Assembly (NCBI GenBank): GCA_916613615.1
Contig: OU744723.1
Span: 69,025,226 to 69,089,225 of the forward strand
DNA: 64,000 nt
Source: Steromphala cineraria
Taxonomy: Eukaryota; Mollusca; Gastropoda; Trochida; Trochidae
Direction: 5' to 3'
In this document: piece after piece, positions 1 through 11,842 of the stretch
Position numbering within the stretch: the stretch's first letter is position 1
Layout: each line of letters begins with the position of its first letter
The notes under the pieces: model-generated
Told to the model about the DNA's origin: nothing
The model's database searches: none
What the model saw: the letters and a program-made list of their open reading frames with translations, nothing else
Translations under genes and position numbers: made by a program

Positions 1-1990
1 TTGGAAATTGGTAAGGGAGTATATTGTATCTCTGTAAGCTAAAAGATAAAATAAAAATTGCACTTAAAGGAAAAGTACTATACTTTGTCAATAGATATTA
101 GTTAATTCAAAAACAAACTGCCATTATGCACCATGACAACTGAAAAACATAGTTTGATAAACAATGATAAGGAAAGGCAGCTTTGACAATGACCCCTTTT
201 TAGGCTTTTAATAATTTTTCTGCATATCAAATTGGCAATTTCCCATATATCAATAGTAAGTCTCAACATTTTAATGGTCAAGTTTTGTATTAATTGTGGA
301 AAATGGCCCATGGCCCTGCTTTTCCAAATCATTGTAAGCATGCCAATACTATCCCCAATAATATCCAAGAAATTCAAATGTATAATTGTTTTTCCCTCTT
401 GAAAATATGAACACTTGTCAATGAGAGGGATATCAGCTGTTTTTGCAAATTCTAAAAGTTATTAATGTCAATGGTCAGCAATCAACATTGACTTATATAT
501 TGTTTCAAGGCAATGTTTATATTCAAAGAGTTGTCAAACATAAAACACTTCGAACATATTTGAACACTTATTGAATATTAAACTTCAAGTAAATAACTTG
601 ACAAAAAGTTGAGGTTTTGTTAAATTATTAATAAATAGTATTAAAATTAATAAGCATATATCTATTGTACTTTCTAATTTGATAATATTAAAAGAGTTAT
701 ACAATATATATTCAAACTGTTTGTTCATTTGTTACAAACAGAAATGTAAAAACAATAATAGTAAACTATTAAAAGTAATATTATCATGATTATTACAATC
801 ATTTTTTTATTCTTAATGATATTTAACATTGCATTCAGAGTTAAATTTTTTATTTGATATAATATATATAAATCCTTGATAAAAAGATTAATTGATTGAT
901 TGACATCAATATATCTAATCATTTTTTATAACAATTTTAGCGATAAGTTCATGTGTATCGGAGTAAATCTTGTAAAAATATATGCCATTTGATAATTCAA
1001 AATGTCATATAAATATATTAACGAAAATTATAAAATAACAAAATAAAGTTGCTTGAAATCATTACGGTAAAATATCTTTTGTAGTTGTTTATGCCTTCAA
1101 TGTACTCATACCACGAAATAAGAGAGGGGAAAATATGTCTACAAAATGCCAAAAAATTAATTAACAGCAACAATTATAAATACCAACGATACCTTTATCT
1201 CATATTTTATTCAGATGAATATGTTGTATAAAAATAGGAAATTAATTCTTGGTCCGTAACCGCTTCGAATATCCCGTTTGAACATCTATTTGCACTATGT
1301 GACGCAACCTCTTCCGAAGATGACACATGTTATAATATTTGTCTGTGTATCAAGAGGGTACTTAAGAAATCAGCTGCACACATTTCGAGTTCAAAGGGAA
1401 TATCCTGACTTCGTATACAGAGGAAATCAAATAAGGAAGTAAAACATGTTTCATTGTTTGACGGACAAAATGGCGTCATCAACGAGCCCAATGGCGCAGT
1501 GAAAATATAACGCTCCATGACTGGTTGGAAAATAAATTTGATTGACAGGTGGCGATGGGTTAATTGTTTAACCAAATAGTTCCAAAATTGACTGCCCTTT
1601 AGGTACATATTTATTAAAATTGTCAATGTCAAGTAGATTTGCTTTAGCAAAATCAAAACAAACATTTAAATGAAAAAGAAGAAAATATCAAAAACAATAC
1701 AGTAATTTGTCAGTGCTCAATTGGGACATCCTAAAAACGTCCAAATTTTGAACATTTTGGTTCTTTTGTTCTTTTCTATTTAAGTATATGCTTTAATATC
1801 ATTGAATAAATATTCAAATAGATCAACAGTCTTTGTGTATTCCATAGATATGTTTTATGTCAATGTATTATCAAATTTATTCTTTCCACATGTTAGGGAC
1901 AGAAAAATGCAAAATTCGGCCTTCTTAACAAATTTCACACATATCAGTCTTTATCCTTTGCTCAAACATTTACTTATCCACCAACTTGTA
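1..1990. other. AT-rich non-coding DNA, no recognised gene
   Basis: I see only short open stretches with biased, low-complexity composition and no recognisable domain. An open frame on the minus strand at 1330-1665 has no family motif that I can place. No tandem repeat or inverted repeat stands out. Confidence 0.5.
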
Positions 1991-1994
1991 TACA

Positions 1995-2400
1995 TAACAA
2001 AACCTTATGGCCCTTTCAAAACGACTAACTGTATAGATCCGGCAGCTCTCTCGTATCTAGGTCATCGATACAATAAACCTCGCTGTTACTGTTAGTTGAA
2101 ATTGATCCGGGGTAATGGGACAGATGATATGAACAGGTTCAGAGGTGTATTTCATCAAATAATTACAGTTTTACTAAATCAATGCTTGAACAAATGTCAT
2201 ATTTTTGTATCACTTAGGACACCTAGCACTTCCTTGTTTATGAGACAGAGGATATAGATAGGTTCAGTGGTGTCTTTTATCAAGTAATTTTAACTAATGT
2301 CATATGTCTTTATCACTAAGTACACAGCCACTTCCTCGTTTATAGACAGAACTGAAACCGAAAGTAGGCATGAACTTCTTTGAAATAGACACTGAATATG
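1995..2400. repeat. Dispersed repeat, GTATAGATCC family, copy 1
   Basis: The stretch contains CTGTATAGATCC, then CTAGGTCATCGATACAATAA, then a GGGGTAATGGGACAG segment. The same string order recurs at about 22.4-22.9 kb, 40.7 kb and 50.3-50.8 kb. It is non-coding and its element class is unknown. Copies near 22.4 and 50.3 kb belong to the duplicated TRIM units; this copy is independent of them. Confidence 0.7.
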
Positions 2401-3420
2401 ATCAAGTAGAACTATGTCTAATGTGTTCATTAAACAAGCTATAACACCATAGAATATCTTATCAACCTACATGTACATGATATCACAACAGTTCGAATAT
2501 AAATGATAAATACTAACCCTCACATGTTACGCCCGTCAGCACAAGACATGAACCGGTTAGCTGCCTGTGACGTCAGAACATCACGTGACTTACCAGTAGT
2601 TGCGGAAACCAGTGATTTCGTAGGAGGATCTGATTTATCCTATAAATTCTTGAATACGTTTCATTTATGTAGCCATTGAATTTATTATCATTAAATTTCA
2701 AATTTTATTGAACTAATCACATATTCAAAGTTAATTCAAAACAGTGGATGATCACACAATGAATACGACAGAAAGGCACACGAGGGGCGGCACATGTACT
2801 ATTGATCGAGATGTTTTGATTGTCAAATGCCTTGTCAGCTTCCCAGTGTTTCAGATCGTCACTGGTCAGAGGTCTATGACCAGTAAAAATCCTAATTGAC
2901 TTATTATTTTGATTTCTGAATGGTCTTGTGAACATTGATTTCCTCCTAAAACTGATCTCAATCAAATGTTTTTAAACAATATGATAAAGGAAGTCCATAT
3001 AGATAGCCATATTTGATAAAATAAATAAATTAATGACATTTTAAGATTTTCACTTTTATAATCGAAAACAATTTCACCATTCATATTGTTCATATCTACA
3101 AGTTAGCTTTCATTTGCTTTGGTTGAAATTATCAAAAATATATGAAACGCAATGCTTTTTTTAGCAGATTTATGAACATTTCAGAAATAGAAATTCAACT
3201 TAATTCATGTCACATATAGAAAGTTACAGAGTTTTCTCATATCATGATTTGCTGTTAAAAGAGAACAGATTGGACAAGTTTTGTAGATGGATAAACATTT
3301 CTCAAAATTATTTATTAGTGTATGAACATCATTTATAAGTATAAAGGACCTTGGGAATTATTGTTAAATACTGTTACCAAACTTCAATTGAGCCTTGCTC
3401 AAAATCACTGCATGCTTCCT
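2400..3420. other. Non-coding, nothing recognised
   Basis: AT-rich DNA without a credible gene or repeat that I can identify. The minus-strand open frame at 2717-2965 shows no domain. Confidence 0.4.
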
Positions 3421-4072
3421 ACCCTTTTCATCTTCATCGATGAGATCTCTTAATCTTCCAATCCAACAACATACTTACCAATTTTTATTTATTAACAAAA
3501 ATATACAAAGCACACAATCATCTAACATAAAAAGGACACGAAACACGAAACCACTGTCCAATCCTCCTACAGACTGGATCCTCCTACGAAATGGATCCTC
3601 CTAGGAAATCACCTACACCCGTAGTTGCGAGGCTGTAAATAATAGTCATTGGGAAAGCTTCTCACTTTGAAACTAGCAAGCCTTATATATGAATTATGGG
3701 AGATTTCCTTTATGTATGCGAGGCAGTTATTGCATGAGAAGTTTGCAAAACATATACGGGCCAGTTTTTGACAATAGTTGGTGTTTGGTGTTTGGTGTTT
3801 TTAGTATGTTACAGTTTGTGAATATATGACTTGCCTTTTGTTAAAATGACCCTTTAAATATTCATGTCGATTAAAGATATATTCCATATAATTGGAATGA
3901 ATTAGCATTGATATTTGAATACAATAATAAATATATATACTACATTAGTTGTTATATTTTACTTAAAATATTGATTTTTGTTGCATACATTTGTATCAAT
4001 TATATAACAACACACACCAACATACAGACGTGCTGAACAAGTACTTATCATTGCGTCACATGGGGAGCCCTT

Positions 4073-4127
4073 TATTATACCCCCGACCAACGGTCCGGGG
4101 TATCTAGTAATACCAACGATTCAGTGT

Positions 4128-4198
<71 letters not shown>

Positions 4199-4657
4199 CT
4201 ACATTTTTTGTCCGACCTATTACGGGAAAACTAGTTAAACGATTTATTTCAAATTTTGCACATGTCTTCTACCCTACTAGGAGGGGTGCAGTGCAAAGTT
4301 ACAACACATTTCATAGATATTTCAATTTTTTTTACAAATTTCCATATTTTGAACATAGAGTCATTTTCCAATATCAGATTTCGGGGAAAACTTTTCATCT
4401 GATTCTTTTCACATTTTGCATGTGTCTTCTTCCCTACTAGGAAAGGTGCAGTGCCAGATCAAAACTAAAATTGATGAGTGTTTTTTGTGTTTTTTTTGTT
4501 AGAAAGTTCCATTTTTTTTTATTAGTCATTTTTCTCAATTCCTCTTTTGGGGTGAAATGCTGTGCAAGAGATGACCATATTGAAAGTAGAAAATAATTCA
4601 GTTTGTCAGGGATGCACGGTCGGGGGTATTAGAGAGCCACGCTTACTTTTTTGCTTG
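4073..4657. mobile_element. Inserted short element with TACCCCCGACC inverted ends, copy 1
   Basis: The left end reads TATTATACCCCCGACC and the right part reads GGTCGGGGGTATTA, which are inverted to each other. The left end also folds on itself: ATACCCCCGACC, then AAC, then GGTCCGGGGTAT. Inside are a TG/TCTG microsatellite and non-coding DNA. The host repeat at 41038-41044 has the empty form CCCTTCATTCAG, which places the insertion between CCCTT and TTCAG. The right inverted end lies 22-27 bp inside the insertion boundary, so the exact element ends are uncertain. It is probably a non-autonomous DNA element or foldback; the superfamily is not determined. Confidence 0.65.
4121..4198. repeat. TG then TCTG microsatellite
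   Basis: A run of about 19 TG dinucleotides, once interrupted by TA, passes directly into about nine TCTG tetranucleotides. Open frames reading VCVCV and SVCL through here are artefacts of the repeat. Confidence 0.95.
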
Positions 4658-5379
4658 TTCAGAGGCTGTAATAGTTGCACAAGAGTCCAAATGTTGTTTT
4701 CGTAGAATCGTATCTGCTGGATAAATAAGCTTTTCATCTTCAAACGATGAGATCTCTTAATCTTCCAATCCATCAACATACTTGCCAATTTTTATTTATT
4801 AACAAAAATATACAAAGCACACAATCATCTAACATAAAAAGGACACGAAACACGAAACCACTGTCCAATCCTCCTACAGACTGGATCCTCCTACGAACTG
4901 GATCCTCCTAGGAAATCACCTACACCCGTAGTTGCGAGGCTGTAAATAATAGTCATTGGGAAAGCTTCTCACTTTGAAACTAGCAAGCCTTATATATGAA
5001 TTATGGGAGATTTCCTTTATGTATGCGAGGCAGTTATTGCATGAGAAGTTTGCAAAACATATACGGGCCAGTTTTTGACAATAGTTGGTGTTTGGTGTTT
5101 GGTGTTTGTAGTATGTTACAGTTTGTGAATATATGACTTGCCTTTTGTTAAAATGACCCTTTAAATATTCATGTCGATTAAAGATATATTCCATATAATT
5201 GGAATGAATTAGCATTGATATTTGAATACAATAATAAATATATATACTACATTAGTTGTTATATTTTACTTAAAATATTGATTTTTGTTGCATACATTTG
5301 TATCAATTATATAACAACACACACCAACATACAGACGTGCTGAACAAGTACTTATCATTGCGTCACATGGGGAGCCCTT

Positions 5380-5428
5380 TATTATACCCCCGACCAACGG
5401 TCCGGGGTATCTAGTAATACCAACGATT

Positions 5429-5505
<77 letters not shown>

Positions 5506-5965
5506 CTACATTTTTTGTCCGACCTATTACGGGAAAACTAGTTAAACGATTTATTTCAAATTTTGCACATGTCTTCTACCCTACTAGGAGGGGTGCAGTG
5601 CAAAGTTACAACACATTTCATAGATATTTCAATTTTTTTTACAAATTTCCATATTTTGAACATAGAGTCATTTTCCAATATCAGATTTCGGGGAAAACTT
5701 TTCATCTGATTCTTTTCACATTTTGCATGTGTCTTCTTCCCTAATAGGAAAGGTGCAGTGCCAGATCAAAACTAAAATTGATGAGTGTTTTTTGTGGTTT
5801 TTTTTGTTAGAAAGTTCCATTTTTTTTTATTAGTCATTTTTCTCAATTCCTCTTTTGGGGTGAAATGCTGTGCAAGAGATGACCATATTGAAAGTAGAAA
5901 ATAATTCAGTTTGTCAGGGATGCACGGTCGGGGGTATTAGAGAGCCACGCTTACTTTTTTGCTTG
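5380..5965. mobile_element. Inserted short element with TACCCCCGACC inverted ends, copy 2
   Basis: This is the tandem-duplicate copy of the element at 4073-4657, with the same ends and interior. It moved by duplication of its host segment rather than by a new insertion, because the flanks are the same. Confidence 0.65.
5430..5505. repeat. TG then TCTG microsatellite, second copy
   Basis: Uninterrupted TG dinucleotides (5430-5472) followed by TCTG units (to 5505). This is the counterpart of 4121-4198 in the tandem duplicate; the TA interruption is absent. Confidence 0.95.
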
Positions 5966-6463
5966 TTCAGAGGCTGTAATAGTTGCACAAGAGTCCAAAT
6001 GTTGTTTTCGTAGAATCGTATCTGCTGGATAAATAAGCTGCATGAATACAACCACTGTAGGCCTACACACTGTATAACACAGCTTTTCATTTGTAAACAA
6101 GAAGACAACGGACACAGGCTTTGATAATGTATCATTCAACTATTGAAACTCCATTACTTCGTTTAAGATTTGGTGTAACAAAAGCATCACGTTTATAGCG
6201 AGTGATTGTTTATACAAAGCATATCATTTACTCGATTATTTATATAAATATTTTATTTCTATTATTGCAGTTACTTCCTGCTGACAATTTATTTTATTGT
6301 TCTTTCTAAAACGTTTTCCAAGCTTTGATAAAGTTTCCTGTTATACAATTGGACCATTGTTTACATTTCCTTCAAACACTGTTGTATGTGAAAGCCAAAC
6401 AACCCCCCTGATGAGCGTACCCCGGCCTGTTCCATTGTTCTACTATAGCAGGATCTCGCCTGG

Positions 6464-7276
6464 TACCGTATGCTACCCAATAAAACATTTACTTGGGTGG
6501 GCGCTTATTAAATGACGATCGAAAGATAAAGACTGCTGAAGTGAAACTGTGTTAATGTTTTCCCTTGAAAACTGATAAAGGCATTCAAAACATTATTAGA
6601 CATTATTGAGTAGAAAATAACACATATTGCCGCTAATGTATCATTTAATTCCTCAAGAAACAAAGTGAATATGTTGAATTTATTATGTCAGTACCCTTGG
6701 TACATGGGCGGTTATTAAAGTGACACAGAGCATCTTTCTTATATTTTTTTTGGTTTTGATAAGCTACAAAATATCTAATTTGCTGATTGAAGTTCATATC
6801 TCATCACTGGACTTGTAAATATATCCATTTATGCATAATATCTCTAAAATGCTTGATTTTATGGGAAAATCAAGAAAACATCTCAAATACGTTTAATATT
6901 CGAAATTATGCATCTAATTAATCTACCTATAATTTACAATACCTAATAAACACTATCGAATAGAATATATTTTCCTGTCAGCTTATGACATGGTTTCAAA
7001 ATTACATTTGGCGTAATGTGCACGCCACTCGAGCCACATTGTCCGGTTTTCGATCAAAATCCCGACTTTGAATGGCCGTATTTTCGCTCTAATGTACTGA
7101 TTGACCTTTACCTTGTTATTTTCAGTAATAGTCAGTGGTTCCCGATGTAATAACATCGATTTCAAAATTTGACATATGTCATCCTATCAACATACTCTGT
7201 GTCTCTTTAAACTATAATCACAAAACTCTTTGGTGGCTCTTACTGGAGCAAGGCGCTTATTAGGTCGAATACGGTA
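6464..7276. mobile_element. MITE with TACCGTAT terminal inverted repeats
   Basis: The left end is TACCGTATGCTACCCAATAA. The right end, read in reverse complement, is TACCGTATTCGACCTAATAA. The interior (about 813 bp) is non-coding and contains GGGTGGGCGCTTATTA near the left end and GGAGCAAGGCGCTTATTA near the right end. A second, internally deleted relative lies at 42144-42425. No transposase is present. Superfamily unknown; target duplication not clear. Confidence 0.65.
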
Positions 7277-7976
7277 CTCACACCACTTACACCATGGTGA
7301 TGATAAAAATATTTTTATGAGATCACTAAATTTCATGGTTAACCTTAGAACTTGGAAGAATGTTTTCTCACGAATTGAAGTATCTCACGAAAAGGGGAAA
7401 ATGTGTTCCCATTATCAAGACAATCATTTTAATTTCCAAAAAAGAAGTGTTTATGGAGACAATTCTAGGTATGCATTTCATGAACCAGATATTTCAAAGA
7501 CGTTTACATTAATACAGCCAAACGCAGTTTTGCTTTGAGCATGATATAGACGTCGTTATCATGAATAATAACATGTTACTCACAATAAAAAATATATTTT
7601 ATAACTTCATATTCATTGAGAAATATTTTAAAAATACTTATTACTTATGCGATTTAGTTCCACAAAATGTCTCTGAAAATAGTCAATATAGCCTTAGAAA
7701 TAAAATATACATTGTAGCTCAAAACTGTATGCAAAATCGCTCCGCTCCGCCCAGACACAATTGAGATGTGGATTTCGTTACCCGATGACGTCACGAATGC
7801 CAACACAATCGGTGAATTCAAATCGGTTTTAACGATAGTTCAAACAGTTTATTATCTTGATCTAAATTACAGCAGTACATTGTGTCAGATTGTTCACAGC
7901 AGCCTCAAACTTGGTTACAGTGATCTAAACACGGATACAGTTAATAGACATAAAAATATATCCACCAACACAGCAT
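7277..7976. other. Non-coding, nothing recognised
   Basis: Short open frames on the plus strand (7561-7764, 7766-7987) are rich in Asn, Ile and Tyr and show no motif. I treat them as chance. Confidence 0.4.
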
Positions 7977-8040
7977 GCGCTTGTTGATATCCAAAAGAAG
8001 ACGTTAATAATTATTTATTCATATGCAAGCGCTATAAAGA
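7977..8040. repeat. 64-bp block, left copy of a pair flanking a 3.2-kb segment
   Basis: The block begins GCGCTTGTTGATATCC and ends ATATGCAAGCGCTATA. Its two ends are inverted (GCGCTTG and CAAGCGC). A direct copy lies at 11242-11308. The pair encloses the motif-rich segment and the broken HGKG gene. Confidence 0.75.
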
Positions 8041-9097
8041 TATGGGTCAATTTAAAACAGTAAATTTCAAGGAGGTAACATCAACACTATGTAAGTTGTT
8101 TAATCTGAAATTTATTTGCAACATTCAACCGAATACATCTTCAGGTTCACAAATCCGAATTATGCAAGCTTAACCTAGCTTAATTAATGTGTAATTAACC
8201 GTTTTAGTAATAATTAGCAGTGATCATGTTAGTTCTGTTACCGATAATATAAGACGTATTTCTTTGAAAAATGAAGATTTATTTTGGAACTTTTAAGTCT
8301 TATAGAAAGAAACATTTAGGATGAATTAGAATATTGATCCAAGCAAGTTTCACTTTTTGAACAAAAGTGTCATTCAACATTTTACCGGTCTAAATACAGT
8401 AAAATACATAATCAGAGGTATATTATTCGTAATGAGTGATGAATTTGAATAAAATTTTTACCCATATGCATCTAAAGAGCATGGTCTTTCTACAACCATC
8501 TAAGAAAAAAAATTAAATTTAAATATTTTAACTTTATTTTTAAAGTCTTAATCAGAAAACAGTGGGAACCATTTATGGTAACAGGTTTGACAGTGGTGGT
8601 AACAGGAAAGACCACAATAATCTTAATCCCTTCAAAACTGCATAGCTGGTAACTCACATGACTATTGACACCTTGGAACTGATTATGTCAGAAAACTTCA
8701 TCATTATGGATGGTTTTTTTACAAAATTAAGGAAGTTACAGCTACATCTGTAGGTACCTCAAAATAGTGTTGGCAACAGAACTGACAAATCTAGTAACAG
8801 TATTGACATTTTATAACAGATTGTCATTTTTCATTAATTAAAATTGTCGCTATACGATAGAACACTATAATTTAATTGTAAGACAGCATTACTTCGAAAT
8901 TGCCTCTTTACAATTGTTCCTGTACAATAACATTGGCCAATTTTAACATCAAGGTAACAGTTTTGACATTTGTTTTCAGTCAGTACTGTAACCTTTGTTT
9001 GATGTGGATGAATTGAAGAAATCTATGACTATCAATTACAGAATACCTTGAATGTTCAAACACTAAAGAAATAAAGCAAATCTTGCTGTAAATTGTA

Positions 9098-9376
9098 CTG
9101 GCTGGTCTCACTTCAGTTATTGGGTGAGTATCATCAGGATTTGAAATGGATGATCTTACCTCAGTTGTTGGGTAGTAAAATCAGGAGTTGAATTGGCTGG
9201 TCTCACTTCAGTTGGTGGGTGAGTAATGAGATCATCAGGATTTGATATGGCTGGTCTCACTTCAGTTGGTGGGTGAGTATCATCAGGATTCGATATGGCT
9301 GGTCTCACTTCAGTTGGTGGGTGAGTATCATCAGGATTCGATATGGCTGGTTTCACTTCAGTTGTCGGGTGAGTAA
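9098..9376 (-). repeat. 48-bp tandem repeat, coding for a 16-residue unit
   Basis: About six units. On the minus strand each reads THPPTEVRPAISNPDD or a close variant. Most are 48 bp; one carries a 6-bp insertion adding LI. The units nearest the gene (9301-9360) are the most regular and those at 9101-9200 are degenerate. The repeat continues the 3' end of the gene remnant at 9358-9708, but in a shifted frame. Confidence 0.85.
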
Positions 9377-9708
9377 TGGATTGTGCTTGGAGATGTTGTG
9401 ATCACTTGATGTAGTTTCATGGTTCCAGGAACAGGCTGGAGTTTGTTCAAAGGGACTGATGTGATAGGTTGATCTTTAGTTTGATTAATTTGAAGAAATA
9501 TATTTGTATTTCTTTCATTCAGCTCCTTGACCAGTGTATTTGCATCCATAATGTTTACACCACATCTGATAATCTCATCTGCTCTCCTCTTCACTGAACC
9601 TTCTACATCATCAGGAGCACCTTTGCCATGGGCAGTCTCAAAGAAGTTCCATTTTGCGCTTTTAAAACCAAACTCATAAAATCTGGTGAAGAGTAAGCAA
9701 AAGTTCAC
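9156..9708 (-). pseudogene. Broken gene fragment with W-N-F-F-E and HGKGAPD motif
   Basis: The 5' part (9708 down to 9358, about 116 codons) carries KWNFFETAHGKGAPDD followed by VEGSVKRRADEII. I recall this signature (aromatic-rich WNFFE, then HGKGAPDGVG, then KR-AD) from uncharacterised, multi-copy invertebrate proteins often found near mobile DNA; its function is unknown to me. The frame then stops at TGA (9358-9360). The same strand one base over continues through THPTTEVKPAISNPDD repeats to 9156. A single-base frameshift around 9360-9390 therefore separates the two halves. The N-terminal part upstream of 9708 is not open. Could be an exon of a host gene, but the shift and missing 5' end favour a pseudogene or transposon remnant. 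Confidence 0.55.
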
Positions 9709-11241
9709 CTTTGCCTATATTGCGCAGTGGGACCTTCAGAAAAGAAGTATATGGTCTTAATGTGAGACTTCTGCTTGCGCAAAGCATAAGAATAGGGTGC
9801 AAGCTCGGTTTGAAATTATATTTAGGGGTAAAGAATGCACGACATACAACCACAAAATAAAAAACAGAATGGATTTATCCCCTAATTGATTAAATCAAAA
9901 CTATATATTTTAAGGTAAATATACGCGTTGTCGTCTTATGTCAGATTGCCCAAAAAGTATTTTCATTTTGTTTCATAAAGCTTCAAGATTTCTATTGAAC
10001 ATTTTCTGCAGTATGGTCAACAGATTTGTCAAAACTGTTACCATATTTCAATAAAACTATTCACCATAGTAAACATTTTGATATTTGTCAAACAAAACTA
10101 TTAGAATTTAAAACAGACAATGTGTAAAAAGAATTCAATGTAGAAACAAAATAGAAATAAAAGGCAAGATGCCAGAACGTCATAATTATTACAAAGTATG
10201 TCCAATCTGTTACCAGTTTTCAATTAAACTAGGCGCAGTGAAAACGTTTTTGCAATTCACATATTTACAGTAAAATATCCTGACTACAACTTTTTTTAAA
10301 AGCTTCAAACAAAAGATTTCTTAAAACTATCAAATGAGGGAAATGTTGCAACAAAATCTTTATAAATCAAAGCTGTTACCAATTATGTCAAAACTGTTAC
10401 CAAATTTCAGTAAACCTCAACAAATAATTATTTTGATGTTTGTCAGCAGACAAAACAGATCAAAAATCAAAAACCCTACAAACTTCAAACAGAAAATATT
10501 TGAAAATAGTTAAATTTAGAAATATCTTGTGACAAGAGCTGCTAAAAATGTCATAACTGTTACAATATGTCCAATATGTTACCAAATTTCAATAAAATCC
10601 CGCCAAATGATATTTCATCAATATTTGTTACTAAATACGTCCAATCTGTTACCCTTTTTAATCAAAATATGCACAGTGAAAATGTATTACCATTTTGAGT
10701 ATTTTTAGAAAGACATAAGATGTCTGTAAAAAGAGACAAGCTTAAATTGAAAAGGTCAGAAAAATAAAATAAAAAACAAAAAATATAGGCCCAAAATAAA
10801 ATTATAATGTCAAATATGTTACCAAGTATGTCAAATCTGTTACCTTTGCAAAACTATGCTGCACTGGACTGATACCTCAATTAGCTTTAATTTGAAACCC
10901 AATAACATGTGAATTTGCAGTTGCTAGTATTATATACCGTGTTAACAGATTTGACTAAAAGAATCATAAATAATGTGAACTACTTACTTGAATGCGATGT
11001 TCTTGATGAAACTCGCCACTTGACAGCCATGCTGCCTTCTCTTTACAAGACAGGAAGGAGGATGTCCATTACAGGACGTGGAATTAATTAGACCAACAAG
11101 GGAGCAGTCATTTGTCTAAAGTATTCTTCATAGTAACAGAACTGACACAAATCCTTGGGACAGGCAATAATGGACAGGAAATTTGCATAAGAATGCAAAT
11201 TACACTGTTTATTCAAATTTTGAGGTTGTATTATTGTTGTA

Positions 11242-11308
11242 CGCTTGTTGATATCCAAAAGAAGACGTTTTCCATTATCTAATCATATGCAAGCGCTATA
11301 CAGATATA
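11242..11308. repeat. 66-bp block, right copy of a pair flanking a 3.2-kb segment
   Basis: Near-identical direct copy of 7977-8040, again starting CGCTTGTTGATATCC and ending CATATGCAAGCGCTATA. The middle (after GAAGACGTT) is diverged. Confidence 0.75.
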
Positions 11309-11750
11309 AGAAATAATGCTTACTTGTACGTAAATGGCCACATGCATACTGTATTGTACGGGATAACCCCTAATAGTAAGAAAATTCAAATGTCAAGAAG
11401 TCTTTACATCAATTAATCTGCAGGAGTATGAGATTTGATAAAACATTGTGAAATAAAATCATCTAGTAAAAAGCAACTGCTGGCAATATTTAACCTAGTT
11501 TTGTAATACAGATATATCATGTTCATAATTTCTTTTTTTTGTGTCAAGTTCTATTGTTTGATTATTATACCCGTGAGTTTTTCAGATAAGCACATAAAAT
11601 ATGTTTAAACCATAATACAATTCCTGATAGTTTGTTGTGTGTCTTTTATTTCAAAGGTTTGACATTGTCCCAATGAATCTTACCTTATTCGATACTGACC
11701 AAAACTTTGCATTTGATTTAAAAGTATATATAAAAAATTGAGCCATTTTC

Positions 11751-11842
11751 TCCGTAGCTCATCAGGCTTCATAACTAATTTTGCTGTGGCCAATGCGGTT
11801 TCCCCCTTTGCAGGGGGCACAAGGTTTCAAATTCTAGACTTA
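11751..11842 (+). repeat. Possible tRNA-like SINE head
   Basis: CCGTAGCTCATCAGG resembles a pol III A box and GGTTTCAAATTCTAG, 61 bases further on, resembles a weakened B box. A GC-rich hairpin (CCCCCTTTGCAGGGGG) sits between them, in the position of a long variable arm. The acceptor stem does not close, so it is not a functional tRNA. The neighbouring 11.9-12.2 kb stretch (AGGGGCCATAGGATCAC type) has relatives at 62.4-63.1 kb. Confidence 0.3.

Larger units (their letters stand above)
3422..4730. repeat. Unit 1 of a 1.31-kb tandem duplication
   Basis: This unit and the next (4731-6040) are almost identical over their whole length, with an offset of about 1309 bp. Both start at TTTTCATCTTC followed by GATGAGATCTCTTAATC and end at ATAAATAAGCT. 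Differences are mainly the length of the TG/TCTG microsatellite and a few substitutions, so the duplication is recent. Part of the unit (3611-4072 and 4658 onward) is a dispersed repeat also found at 40.77-41.1 kb without the insertion at 4073-4657. Confidence 0.9.
4731..6040. repeat. Unit 2 of a 1.31-kb tandem duplication
   Basis: This is the second tandem copy of 3422-4730. It starts directly after AAGCT at the end of unit 1, and beyond its own AAGCT (about 6040) the sequence changes to unrelated DNA. The longer TG run (5430-5472, against 4123-4160) is the main length change. Confidence 0.9.
8041..11241. other. 3.2-kb segment with oriented GGTAACAG-TTGACA motif array
   Basis: A motif like GGTAACAGNTTTGACA occurs forward at about 8578, 8772, 8793 and 8952. 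It occurs as the reverse complement (TGTCNAANCTGTTACC) at about 10026, 10198, 10386, 10567, 10638, 10807 and 10824, and forward once more near 11133. The two sets lie on either side of the broken HGKG gene. Apart from these motifs, the 48-bp repeat and the gene remnant, the segment is AT-rich and non-coding. Arrays inverted at the two ends resemble the subterminal transposase-binding repeats of some DNA transposons; that reading is inference. Confidence 0.5.

Noticed and set aside
1330..1665. 111-codon minus-strand open frame
   Set aside because: No domain, no splice context and AT-rich surroundings; chance open frames of this size are expected in this window.
4126..4440. Cys/Val-rich open frame (VCVCV, SVCLSVCL) and its twin at 5433-5744
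   Set aside because: Translation of the TG/TCTG microsatellite running into repeat DNA; not a gene.
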